The position numbers were made by a program, and so were the translations under genes. This document shows positions 45,705 through 54,170 of a DNA stretch of 64,000 bases, piece by piece (position 1 is the first letter of the stretch; each line of letters starts with the position of its first letter). The notes beneath the pieces are model-generated. The model made no database searches and was not told where the DNA came from. It was given only the letters and a program-made list of their open reading frames with translations. Source of the stretch: Janthinobacterium lividum (GTDB lineage: Bacteria; Pseudomonadota; Gammaproteobacteria; Burkholderiales; Burkholderiaceae_D). The stretch lies in assembly GCF_023509035.1 (NCBI RefSeq), contig NZ_CP075583.1, positions 4,216,001 to 4,280,000 of the forward strand, given 5' to 3'.

Positions 45705-46160
45705 GTGATCAACTTCCAGAAAGAGCAGTCCGCAGGCCACATGACCAGCCGGGCTGCACGCCTGTTTGCCAGGATCATCGAGCGCAAGCTCAAGCTGATC
45801 GCCATGGCGCCGGGCCAGTTACCCGTGTTTTACGAACTGGCAAATGGCGCGCAGCAGACGCAGAAAGCACTGACCGTTGCCGCTGCCGTCGAGCAGCCGA
45901 CCATGGCGGCTACCCTGGCGCGCATGGAACGTGACGGTCTGGTCAGCCGCCAACCCGATCCCAGCGATGGACGCAGCAGCCTGTTCGGCCTTACCCCGGC
46001 CGCATTACAGCAATCGCCCCTGATCAAGGAAGCGATTCATGCCAGCAACCGGGAAGCCCTCGCCGGTTTCAGCGCCGAGGAAGAGCACGCCTTGCTGGAC
46101 ATGCTCAGCCGCATCATCGCCAATCTCGACAGCAAGTCCACCACGCCAAACTCGGGCTGA
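45705..46160 (+). CDS. MarR-family transcriptional regulator
   Basis: A 151-residue MarR regulator: FARIIERKLKLIAMAPGQLP at the start, the winged helix QTQKALTVAAAVEQPTMAAT and ARMERDGLVSRQPDPSDGRS (beta wing). Start choices are GTG 45705 (GGGGA about seven bases ahead), ATG 45699 or TTG 45684. Two matching palindromes upstream suggest autoregulation. It is followed, about 115 bases later, by the glucose dehydrogenase gene on the same strand, a likely target. Confidence 0.85.
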   Translation: MINFQKEQSAGHMTSRAARLFARIIERKLKLIAMAPGQLPVFYELANGAQQTQKALTVAAAVEQPTMAATLARMERDGLVSRQPDPSDGRSSLFGLTPAALQQSPLIKEAIHASNREALAGFSAEEEHALLDMLSRIIANLDSKSTTPNSG

Positions 46161-46229
46161 GCATCCCGCCAGCGGGCGTGCGTTCGCCCTCGCCCAAACG
46201 GGGGAACCGAGTCTTGGTCATTCAGCATC

Positions 46230-46254
46230 ACCGGGCGGCGCCTGGCCGCCCGGT
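46230..46254 (+). promoter_or_regulatory. GC-rich hairpin ahead of gcd
   Basis: ACCGGGCGGC (46230-46239) pairs with GCCGCCCGGT (46245-46254) around a GCCTG loop, ending 20 bases before the start codon and 7 bases before the AAAAGGAA ribosome site. No T run. It could act on mRNA stability or translation of gcd. Confidence 0.4.
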
Positions 46255-46274
46255 CAACAATAAAAGGAATCATC

Positions 46275-48678
46275 GTGAACCCTTCCAGTTCATCTACACC
46301 CGCAACGCGGAGTCAAACAGCCCTCGCCGCTGCGCTACCTGCCAGCCGTGCTGCTCATCTTGTCCGGCCTATTCCTCGCCATCGGCGGAGCGTACCTGGC
46401 GTACCTGGGCGGCAGCTGGTTTTACCTGCCGATGGGCATCGCCACGTTCGTCTCTGGCATACTCGTCTGGCGCAGCAAGCCGGCCGGCGCCCTGCTGTTC
46501 GGTGCCGCCTTTATCGTTGCCCTGATCTGGGCACCCATAGACGCGGGCTGGAACTTCTGGCCGCTGGTGTCGCGCCTGTTCGTCTTTGGCGTGCTGGCCC
46601 TGCTCGTCGCCCTCGCCTATCCCGGCCTGCGCCGCGCAACCGGTGTGCCGGCGGGCAAAAGCGCCTTCGCGCTGGCGGGGCTGATCGCGATCTGCCTGGC
46701 CATCACGGGCGTCAATTTCTTCTTGCCCAAGTCCGTCATCGAAGCCGATGTCGTGGCAGGCGTGACGCCGGTCGCCCCTGGCGCGCAGCAGAAAAACTGG
46801 CTGCACTGGGGTAACACCACGGCAGGCAACCGCTTCGCCGCCCTGGACCAGATCAACAAGGGCAACGTCGGCCAGCTGAAGCTGGCCTGGACGGCGCACA
46901 CGGGCGACATCCCGCAAAGCAATGGTTCCGGAGCGGAAGACCAGAACACGCCGCTGCAAGTGGGCGACACCCTGTACGTCTGCACGGCCTACGGCAAGGT
47001 CGTGGCGCTGGACGTCGATACGGGCGCCCAGCGCTGGAAATATGACCCGAAAGGCGCCGCGCCAAACTGGCAGCGCTGCCGCGGCCTGGGCTACCATGAA
47101 ACCGCCGCCGCGCAGCCGCTGCCGGCCAGCGCCGCCAACGTTGCCGCCCCGGCCGCCTGCCGCAAGCGCATCTTGCTGCCGACCATCGATGCGCGCCTGA
47201 TCGCGCTCGACGCGGCAACGGGTGAGCCTTGCGCCGATTTTGGCGAGCGTGGCATTGTCGACTTGAAGGTGGGCATGGGCGAAGTCAAGCCCGGCTACTA
47301 CCAGCAAACATCGACGCCGCTGATCGCGGGCGATCTGGTCGTCGTCGGCGGCCGTGTGGCCGACAATTTCTCCACCGGCGAGCCGCCGGGCGTGGTGCGC
47401 GCGTTTGACGTGCGCAGCGGCGAACTGGTGTGGGCCTGGGATCCGGGCAACCCTGCCATCACGAAATTGCCGCCGGAAGGCCAGACCTACACGCGCGGCA
47501 CGCCGAACGTCTGGTCGGCCATGTCGTACGACGCCCAACTGGACACCATCTACCTGCCGACCGGCAATGCCACGCCCGACTTTTTCGGCGGCACGCGCAC
47601 GGCTCTGGACGACAAGTACAGCTCGTCCATCGTTGCCGTCAACGCGAAAACGGGCAAGGTACGCTGGACTTTCCAGACCACCCACCACGACCTGTGGGAC
47701 TTCGACTTGCCGGCCCAGCCGCTGCTGTATGACATTCCCGACGGCAAGGGCGGCACCCTGCCCGCGCTGGCGCAAGTGACGAAACAAGGCGAAATCTTCC
47801 TCATCAACCGCGTGACTGGCCAGCCCATCGCGGCCGTGGAAGAGCGTGCGGTACCGCAAGGCAACGTGCCTGGCGAGCGCTATTCACCGACGCAGCCGTT
47901 CTCCGTCGGCATGCCGTCGATCGGCAACGCCACCTTGCACGAGTCCGACATGTGGGGCGGCACCGTGTTTGACCAGTTACTGTGCCGCATCGAATTCAAG
48001 GGCATGCGCCACGAAGGCGTCTACACGCCGCCAGGCCTCGACCGTTCGCTGCAATTTCCCGGCTCGCTGGGCGGCATGAACTGGGGCAGCGTTTCCGTCG
48101 ACCCGACCACCAACTACATGTTTGTCAACGACATGCGTTTGGGCCTGGCCAACTACATGATCCCGCGCGCCGCCATTCCGAAGGGTGCCAGCGGCATCGA
48201 GATGGGCGTCGTGCCGCAGGAAGGCACGCCGTTCGGCGCCATGCGCGAACGTTTCCTGTCGAAAGCGGGCATTCCCTGCCAGAAGCCGCCGTTCGGCACC
48301 ATGTCGGCCATCGACCTGAAAACCCGCAAGCTCGTGTGGCAGGTACCGGTTGGCACCGTGCAGGATACGGGTCCGATGGGCATCCGCATGAAAATGCCGA
48401 TTCCCATCGGCATGCCTACCCTGGGCGCGTCGATGTCGACGCAGTCCGGCTTGCTGTTCTTTGCCGGCACGCAGGATTTCTACCTGCGCGCCTTTGACAG
48501 CGCCACCGGCAAGGAAATCTGGAAACAGCGGCTGCCCGTGGGCAGCCAGTCCGGCCCGATGACGTATGTCTCGCCGAAAACGGGCAAGCAATACATCGTC
48601 GTCAGCGCCGGCGGCGCGCGCCAGTCGCCGGACCGAGGCGACTACGTGCTGGCATACGCCTTGCCTGACAAGAAGTAA
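46275..48678 (+). CDS. gcd: Membrane-bound PQQ-dependent glucose dehydrogenase, frameshifted near the start
   Basis: Quinoprotein glucose dehydrogenase (glucose/quinate/shikimate family), about 800 residues when repaired. It oxidises glucose to gluconolactone at the periplasmic face and passes electrons to ubiquinone. Five N-terminal membrane helices (AVLLILSGLFLAIGGAYLAY and on, to about residue 150) are followed by a PQQ beta-propeller (HWGNTTAGNRFAALDQINKG; TTHHDLWDFDLPAQPLLYDI). The start GTG 46275 follows AAAAGGAA; its frame reads NPSSSSTPATRSQ and joins QPSPLRYLPAV if one A is removed from the AAA run at 46315-46317. Terminator downstream; likely under the upstream MarR protein. Confidence 0.92.
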
Positions 48679-48699
48679 GCGGCAACGCCGTGCACACAG

Positions 48700-48724
48700 A
48701 AAACCGCCTTCGGGCGGTTTTTTT
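48700..48724. terminator. Rho-independent terminator after gcd
   Basis: AAAACCGCC-TTCG-GGCGGTTTT followed by more T: perfect 9-base stem with UUCG loop, 22 bases past the stop. Confidence 0.93.
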
Positions 48725-48816
48725 CATGCTTTGCCGCATGGTGTGCCAACTGCCGTGGCGCTTGCGGTACGATGGCGCCTCTATCAGACAGTCACTGCGC
48801 ATGGGGGAAAGGAAAA

Positions 48817-49200
48817 ATGACGGAACGCGACCATCAATACGATATCCAGATCGCCGAAGGCGTATGGATCGAGTACATCGATATCGGGGAGCGCTATGCG
48901 CAAGCCGTCGGCATCGACGAGCACCTGGAGGGACTATGGCCGCTGCTCTGCCGCCTGGAAACCCATTGCGTCGCCGGCTGTTGCGGCATGGATGCCTTCG
49001 ATTTCACGCACGAAACCATCGATACGGCCCTGCTTGAGCTTGACCGCGCGCAACTGCATGCCGCCTGTACGCAGGCCCGCAGTGCCGTGGCGGCTGCCGC
49101 CAGCGACGTCTTTACGAGCGACACGATGAATCACGTGGCGGATAAACGCGTGTTCCTGCAATTGCTCGAGCATATCGAGCGTTGCATTGTGGTCCCCTAA
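48817..49200 (+). CDS. Hypothetical protein (DUF6331-like)
   Basis: A 127-residue acidic protein. [20 protein letters not shown] contains a Cys-rich core (CVAGCC) that recalls the DUF6331 family as I remember it; not verified. GGGGGAAAGG stands just ahead of ATG 48817. It lies between the gcd terminator and the carbonic anhydrase gene; function unknown. Confidence 0.65.
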   Translation: MTERDHQYDIQIAEGVWIEYIDIGERYAQAVGIDEHLEGLWPLLCRLETHCVAGCCGMDAFDFTHETIDTALLELDRAQLHAACTQARSAVAAAASDVFTSDTMNHVADKRVFLQLLEHIERCIVVP

Positions 49201-49273
49201 ACCGGCCAGCCGGCAAGCCAGCCGCGCCAAGATCGGCGATAATACCGGCTCACACCACTCTTTTCTTTTATTT

Positions 49274-49906
49274 ATGCGCGACATCATTGCCGGATTTCTA
49301 CGTTTCCAAAAAGAAGTCTTCCCTGAACGCCGAGAGTTGTTCAAGACACTGGCCACGGGACAGACGCCCAAGGCCTTGTTCATTTCTTGCTCCGACAGCC
49401 GGATGGTGCCGGAACTGGTGACGCAGCGCGAACCTGGCGAACTGTTCGTGATCCGCAACGCGGGCAACATCGTGCCTTCGTTTGGCCCGGAACCCGGGGG
49501 CGTGAGCGCGTCCGTCGAATTTGCCGTCGCGGCCCTGAATGTGACGGACATCGTCATTTGCGGCCATTCCGATTGCGGCGCGATGAAAGCCATCGCCACC
49601 TGCACCTGCCTCGATCACATGCCGGCAGTCAAGAACTGGCTGCGGCACTCGGATGCGGCGCGCATGATCAATGAATCCATCGAGCACGCCACGGAACAGG
49701 AGCGCATCGATGGCATGGTACGCGCCAATGTCGTGGCGCAACTCAACAACATCCGGACTCACCCCTCGGTAGCCCTGGCCATCACGCAAAAACGCCTGAC
49801 CCTGCATGGCTGGGTATATGACATCGAAAATGGCTCGCTCGATGCGCTCGACGAGTCTACCGGCCAATTTGTCCCGCTCGCGGAACATCCGGCATCGAAG
49901 ATGTAA
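49274..49906 (+). CDS. can: Beta-class carbonic anhydrase
   Basis: A 210-residue beta-carbonic anhydrase, interconverting CO2 and bicarbonate. Zinc ligands Cys39 ([13 protein letters not shown], with the Asp41/Arg43 dyad), His98 and Cys101 ([11 protein letters not shown]) are all present. Cytoplasmic. ATG 49274 begins the conserved N-terminal helix, but the ribosome site is poor. Stand-alone gene. Confidence 0.94.
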   Translation: MRDIIAGFLRFQKEVFPERRELFKTLATGQTPKALFISCSDSRMVPELVTQREPGELFVIRNAGNIVPSFGPEPGGVSASVEFAVAALNVTDIVICGHSDCGAMKAIATCTCLDHMPAVKNWLRHSDAARMINESIEHATEQERIDGMVRANVVAQLNNIRTHPSVALAITQKRLTLHGWVYDIENGSLDALDESTGQFVPLAEHPASKM

Positions 49907-49995
49907 GGGCAGGAAATCCCCGTCAGGCGCAACATTGCGCTTGACCTTATCCAGGCAGGAAGGTTCAAGGTAGCGATACTCAAGGAGATTATCGT

Positions 49996-50328
49996 ATGCC
50001 AACAATCACAGTGTTACCCCATCCCGAACTGGCCCCCGAAGGCGCCGTGTTTGACGCGCCGGAAAACATGAGCATTTGCGACGCATTGCTGCTCAATCAG
50101 ATAGACATGGAACACGCCTGCGGCCAGGTCGGCGCCTGTTCCACCTGCCACGTGGTCGTGGTGCAGGGTTTCGATACGCTCAATGCACTGGGCGACAATG
50201 AAGAAGACATGCTCGACCAGGCCTGGGGCTTGCAGCCCCACTCGCGCCTGTCGTGCCAGGCAAGAGTGAGCCACCAAGACCTGACGCTCGAACTGCCCAG
50301 GTACACGCTCAACCACGCCAAGGAATAG
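49996..50328 (+). CDS. fdx: ISC-type [2Fe-2S] ferredoxin
   Basis: A 110-residue adrenodoxin-like ferredoxin. Cluster ligands Cys42, Cys48, Cys51 (HACGQVGACSTCH) and Cys87 (RLSCQA) are in the Fdx spacing. It donates electrons for Fe-S cluster assembly and other reactions. Here it stands alone, without iscSUA-hscBA around it. AAGGAGA lies ahead of the start. A 9-base inverted repeat spans its stop codon. Confidence 0.93.
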   Translation: MPTITVLPHPELAPEGAVFDAPENMSICDALLLNQIDMEHACGQVGACSTCHVVVVQGFDTLNALGDNEEDMLDQAWGLQPHSRLSCQARVSHQDLTLELPRYTLNHAKE

Positions 50329-50342
50329 TCCCCGGCGTGGTT
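50311..50342. terminator. Inverted repeat spanning the fdx stop
   Basis: AACCACGCC (50311-50319) pairs perfectly with GGCGTGGTT (50334-50342) with the stop codon in the loop. It lies between two convergent genes and may stop transcription from both sides, although no T run is present. Confidence 0.45.
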
Positions 50343-50346
50343 GCCC

Positions 50347-52380
50347 TTACCACATGATCACGCGCTGCTCGGGCGGCAAATACATCGGGTCGCCCGGCTT
50401 GATGCCGAACGCTTCGTAGAAACCGGGCTGGTTCTTCACCGTACCTTTGGCGCGGAATTCGCCCGGCGAATGCGGGTCGCTCTTGATCTGCGCGATGGCC
50501 GCTTCGGGACGCAATTTCGCGCGCCATTTCTGCGCAAAGCCGATGTACAGGCGCTGTTCGCCCGTCAGGCCGTCGAGCACGGGTGACGGCTTGCCGTTCA
50601 AGGAACGCTGGTAAGCCTTGTAGGTGATCGACAGGCCGGAATTGTCACCGATGTTTTCGCCCAGGGTCAGTTCGCCATTAATGTGGTAGCCAGGCACGGG
50701 ACTGTAGGCGCCGTATTGCTTGACGAGACCGGCGGCCAGCGCCTTGAAGGCCGTGCGGTCTTCTGCCGTCCACCAGTTGCGCAAGCGGCCCTTGGCATCA
50801 TATTGACTGCCGGAATCGTCGAAGGCATGGCTGATTTCATGGCCGAAAGTGATGCCCAGCAAACCGTAATTGACGGCATCTTCCGCTTTCACATTGAAGA
50901 ATGGCGGCTGCAGGATGGCGGCCGGAATCGTGATCGCGTTGAGGGCCGGGCTGTAACTGGCGTTGACGGTTTGCGGCGTCATCGACCATTCGTCGCGGTC
51001 CACAGGTTTGCCCAGCTTGGCCAGGTTTTGCTGGCGGCTCCACACGCGCGAGGCGCGCACATTGGCGATCAAGTCGTTCGGCCGCGTCTGCATGCTGCTG
51101 TAGTCGCGCCAGGTATCGGGATAAGCGATCTTCGGCTTCAAGGCTGCCAGCTTGAGCTGGGCTTCCTTCTTGGTTTCCGGACCCATCCAGTCGAGCTGCT
51201 CGATGCCATCCTTGAACGAGGCGACGAAATTGTCGAACATGGCCATCACGCGGGGCCGGGTTTCCGGCGGCAGATACATTTCCACGTAGCGCTTGCCGAT
51301 GGCATCGCTGATGGCGCCGTCCGTGAAGCGCAGCGCCAATTGCCACTGCGGTTCGCTTTGCGGCACGCCGCGCAGCACCGTGCCGTCGAAGGCGAAACGC
51401 TCCTTGACGCTGGCGCTGTCCAGGTAAGAGGCATAGCTTTCGATGATGCGCCAGTTCAGATAGCTCTTCCAGGATTCCAGCGGCACGGCAGCCAAGGTTT
51501 CGGAAAAACCTGTGATGAAGCTGGGCTGGCGCACCACGCCCGACGCTGCCTTCGGCGCCAGGCCGGCGGCGGTAAAGTAGGCGTTCCAGTCGAAGGCCGG
51601 CGCCAGTGCCGCGAATTTGTCGAAATCGACGCGGTTGTAGGACTTGACGGGGTCGCGCATCTGCACGCGCGTCCACTGCACGACCGCCAAGCGCGTTTCG
51701 ACATCGAGAATTTGCGCCGCGTGTGCGGCAGCGGCCTGGTCGCCGCTCATGGCCAGCATGGTTTCGATATGCTTGAGGTATTTGGCGCGCACGGCTTGCA
51801 GCTTGGCGTCGTCCTCCTTCAGGTAGTAATCGCGGTCAGGCAAGCCCAGGCCGGACTGGCTGATGTTGACCGTGTAACGCTCGGGGTCTTGCGCATCGGG
51901 CGCCACATAGGCTGAAAACGGCGTGGCGATGCCATTGCCTTGCAAGTAAGCGAAGAGCGCCGGCAAGTCTTTCTTGTCTTTGACGGCGACGACGCGGGCC
52001 AGTTCGGCGCGCAGGGGCTTGAAACCGGCCGCATTGCGCGCCTTGTCGTTCATGAAGCTCGTGTACAGGTCGGCGATCTTGTGCGCTTCGCTACCGGGCT
52101 TGCCAGGATGCTTGACGGTGGCATCGATCAGGCCGCGCAACTGGCCCTGCGCGATTTCACGCAATTCGATATACGTGCCCCAGACGGATTTGTCGGCCGG
52201 GATTTCCGTATTGCGGGTCCAGACGCCGTTGACGTAGCCGTAGAAATCATCCTTGGGGCTGATGGCCGGGTCCAGGGTTTTCAGGTCGATGCCCGATACA
52301 GGCGCCGGCTGGGCGTACAGCGACGGCGAGGATAAGGCGAGCAAGGCGCAGCAGGCGGCGCTGATGAGTGAACGTTTCAC
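50347..52380 (-). CDS. M13 family metallopeptidase (neprilysin/PepO-like)
   Basis: A 677-residue zinc endopeptidase with an N-terminal signal peptide (VKRSLISAACCALLALSSPS, cleavage near LYAQP). M13 N-terminal domain DDFYGYVNGVWTRNTEIPAD; zinc site FGHEISHAFDDSGSQYD and the third ligand in GENIGDNSG; C-terminus VIMW. The start is GTG 52380, preceded by AAAGGAA at good spacing; the frame is open upstream but without signal-like sequence. Periplasmic or secreted oligopeptidase. A promoter with TATAAT is seen at 52447-52452. Confidence 0.93.
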   Translation of the reverse strand: MKRSLISAACCALLALSSPSLYAQPAPVSGIDLKTLDPAISPKDDFYGYVNGVWTRNTEIPADKSVWGTYIELREIAQGQLRGLIDATVKHPGKPGSEAHKIADLYTSFMNDKARNAAGFKPLRAELARVVAVKDKKDLPALFAYLQGNGIATPFSAYVAPDAQDPERYTVNISQSGLGLPDRDYYLKEDDAKLQAVRAKYLKHIETMLAMSGDQAAAAHAAQILDVETRLAVVQWTRVQMRDPVKSYNRVDFDKFAALAPAFDWNAYFTAAGLAPKAASGVVRQPSFITGFSETLAAVPLESWKSYLNWRIIESYASYLDSASVKERFAFDGTVLRGVPQSEPQWQLALRFTDGAISDAIGKRYVEMYLPPETRPRVMAMFDNFVASFKDGIEQLDWMGPETKKEAQLKLAALKPKIAYPDTWRDYSSMQTRPNDLIANVRASRVWSRQQNLAKLGKPVDRDEWSMTPQTVNASYSPALNAITIPAAILQPPFFNVKAEDAVNYGLLGITFGHEISHAFDDSGSQYDAKGRLRNWWTAEDRTAFKALAAGLVKQYGAYSPVPGYHINGELTLGENIGDNSGLSITYKAYQRSLNGKPSPVLDGLTGEQRLYIGFAQKWRAKLRPEAAIAQIKSDPHSPGEFRAKGTVKNQPGFYEAFGIKPGDPMYLPPEQRVIMW

Positions 52381-52439
52381 GAAGATTCCTTTAATTGTTT
52401 TGACTTCATGTTGGTGAACATGCTGTGTCCAGGCATGAG

Positions 52440-52476
52440 AGGCTGGATTATAGTCGGCCAGCCTGCGGGGCAACAA
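52440..52476 (-). promoter_or_regulatory. Promoter of the M13 peptidase gene with flanking inverted repeat
   Basis: On the minus strand TATAAT (52452-52447) with TTGTTG (52476-52471) 18 bases ahead. AGGCTGG (52440-52446) and CCAGCCT (52458-52464) form a perfect 7-base inverted repeat around the -10, a possible repressor site. A second palindrome, CATGTT-GGTG-AACATG, lies in the leader at 52407-52422. Confidence 0.55.
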
Positions 52477-52499
52477 TGACGGTTGAACAATTCCAGTGA

Positions 52500-53270
52500 T
52501 CAGCGGATCAGAAGGTCAAACAGGTCCAGGCCTTTTTTATCCTGATTTTTCAGCATGTCTGCAAGCGAACCCGGCGTTGGCCCGCCATTGCCGGCCGCAT
52601 GATTGAAATAATTAAAATCGAGCTTGATCTTGTCTTCCAGGTCGCTCACATAATTGGCGGGATATTGCGATTGTTCCAGCTGCGGCAATGCATTGTAATG
52701 CGCCAGCACAGATTTGAAGAAGTTGGTCGTCTTGCCGGTAGTATTGTATTCATGCATGGCTTGCGCCACGACCTGGCTGCGCCAAGCTTCTTCCTCACGA
52801 TATGCCTGCATAAAGGCGGCGCGCCGCTCATTGATGGTGAATGTCCCGCTGTCATCGTTCGAGATGGCAGACAATTGCTCGCGCGACAGCCCGGCAAATG
52901 GATTGGGGCCCTTGTTGTCGACGAACGCCGTCGCGGCGGCGGCCGACTTTGCCGATGCCGCGTCATTCGGTTGCGGCACCTGCTTGGCGGCCGCCGCCTT
53001 GTGTTCGGCGTCCAGCGGATACAGGATGTCGGAGGTATTGTCATTCACCCACCGACCCAGCGCCGCATGATCGAAGCCCCGGATGGCGGCGCTGGTGGCC
53101 GTCGAAGCCTTAGCCAGGCGCCCGGCAAGGGTCGAGATCACGACATCGTCCGCCACGGCGCCGGCGCCGGCTGGCGCTGCCAGGGCCGGCGTCTTGTCCG
53201 ATGATACCTTGCTGCCTTCCGCGGCAGACAGCGCCCCATGCCCAATTCCTGCCGTGCTCATGTTCATCAT
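52500..53270 (-). CDS. Hypothetical protein
   Basis: A 256-residue soluble protein, Ala-rich in the first 120 residues, with no signal peptide. An EF-hand-like stretch (NDDSGTFTINERRAAFMQAY) is followed by a charged helical region (NALPQLEQSQYPANYVSDLE). Family not recognised. Start ATG 53270 (MMNMSTAG) is chosen with GGGGCAGG just ahead; TTG 53282 is possible. Its upstream region carries a 14-base direct repeat. Confidence 0.6.
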   Translation of the reverse strand: MMNMSTAGIGHGALSAAEGSKVSSDKTPALAAPAGAGAVADDVVISTLAGRLAKASTATSAAIRGFDHAALGRWVNDNTSDILYPLDAEHKAAAAKQVPQPNDAASAKSAAAATAFVDNKGPNPFAGLSREQLSAISNDDSGTFTINERRAAFMQAYREEEAWRSQVVAQAMHEYNTTGKTTNFFKSVLAHYNALPQLEQSQYPANYVSDLEDKIKLDFNYFNHAAGNGGPTPGSLADMLKNQDKKGLDLFDLLIR

Positions 53271-53288
53271 CGCCTGCCCCAAGATAAG

Positions 53289-53320
53289 TAAATGTTACTA
53301 TATAATTAAATGTTACTATA
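53289..53320. repeat. 14-base direct repeat in promoter region
   Basis: TAAATGTTACTATA occurs at 53289-53302 and again at 53307-53320 (period 18). On the minus strand each copy reads TATAGTAACATTTA and offers a TATAGT -10-like hexamer. Located 19-50 bases upstream of the hypothetical gene at 53270, in a markedly AT-rich pocket. Confidence 0.6.
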
Positions 53321-53393
53321 GCACAACAAATGCCAGTCAGGAGCAAGGGAATTGCACGATTTTTTCTCTATTTGGCGATGACAGAGCCTGTCT

Positions 53394-53963
53394 TTACTTC
53401 ACCGGCTCGAACGTCACCGTCAGCCCATTCCCGGTGGTCCTGATCTGCGTCGGTACGAATTGCACGCCCGCATAGCGCAGTTCGTCGGGCTTGAAGGTGT
53501 AGATCGGCGTTTCATGCATGAGCTGGTCGGCAACCAGACTGGCGACCTTGGCGAACTGGCGCTGCTGGGCTTCATCCATGCCGTCGATGGTCACCTTGTC
53601 CACGCTCGCTTCGCTCAGGTAGACGGCGTTGCGCTGGGCGTCGAGCACCAGGCGGCCCGACATGGCCAGGCTACCGCGCCAGCTCTGGCGGATGAAAGGC
53701 GGCAGAACGCTGGCGTCCACGCTGAGGGCGACTCTTTCGCGCTCGGGCTGCAGCGACAGCTGCGGATGGGTCAGCTTGACGTCCAGCACGGACAGCACCC
53801 GTTTATCGATAGGAAAGCGGCGCTCCAGGCCTTGCTGCATCTTGCTTAGCGACACATTCACGTCGCGCGGGCCGATCAGGGTGGAACACGAGGCCAGCAC
53901 CGTGCAGGCAAATGCAGCGATGGCGGCGGTTTTCAGCAAGGGACGGAAAGCGGTCACATTCAT
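53394..53963 (-). CDS. DUF1439 lipoprotein (YceB-like)
   Basis: A 189-residue lipoprotein. Signal peptide with lipobox TVLASCSTL (Cys26). The body VNVSLSKMQQGLERRFPIDK and VLPPFIRQSWRGSLAMSGRL is the DUF1439 pattern. Probably anchored in the outer membrane, role unknown. A perfect 16-base palindrome lies just upstream. Confidence 0.85.
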   Translation of the reverse strand: MNVTAFRPLLKTAAIAAFACTVLASCSTLIGPRDVNVSLSKMQQGLERRFPIDKRVLSVLDVKLTHPQLSLQPERERVALSVDASVLPPFIRQSWRGSLAMSGRLVLDAQRNAVYLSEASVDKVTIDGMDEAQQRQFAKVASLVADQLMHETPIYTFKPDELRYAGVQFVPTQIRTTGNGLTVTFEPVK

Positions 53964-53979
53964 GGATAGTCTCGGTGGA

Positions 53980-53995
53980 AAGATGGCGCCATCTT
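53980..53995. promoter_or_regulatory. Perfect 16-base palindrome upstream of DUF1439 gene
   Basis: AAGATGGCGCCATCTT, perfect over all 16 bases, 17 bases before the DUF1439 start codon. Candidate operator or leader hairpin. Confidence 0.5.
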
Positions 53996-54017
53996 ACACA
54001 TGCGGCCGCTTTCACGC

Positions 54018-54052
54018 AAAAACCGGCGCCCAACTTGTAGCGGGCGCCGGTT
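54018..54052 (-). terminator. Rho-independent terminator (minus strand)
   Basis: On the minus strand AACCGGCGCCC (54052-54042), a 10-base loop and GGGCGCCGGTT (54031-54021), then more T to 54018. Perfect 11-base stem plus T tract, 16 bases past the stop of the 24-residue gene. Confidence 0.9.
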
Positions 54053-54067
54053 CTCATGTTTGCCTTG

Positions 54068-54142
54068 TTAATGTACGAACAGGGCGATCAGTATGACGAT
54101 GGGCAATGGAATGCCCAGCAGCAGCAAGAGGATGGAACGCAT
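54068..54142 (-). CDS. 24-residue hydrophobic membrane peptide
   Basis: A very short gene: MRSILLLLLGIPLPIVILI then ALFVH and stop, essentially one transmembrane helix with a Gly-Ile-Pro kink. AGGAGA stands about six bases ahead of ATG 54142, and a strong terminator follows the stop. It lies 28 bases downstream of a larger membrane-protein gene on the same strand. I recall similar short peptides in related proteobacteria but cannot verify conservation. Function unknown. Confidence 0.7.
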   Translation of the reverse strand: MRSILLLLLGIPLPIVILIALFVH

Positions 54143-54170
54143 GGCACTCTCCTAGATTGAAATGGATGAT

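Noticed and set aside
49927..49940. GCGCAA-CA-TTGCGC palindrome between carbonic anhydrase and ferredoxin genes
   Set aside because: Short, no T tract, and no similarity to known Fe-S regulator sites that I can recall.
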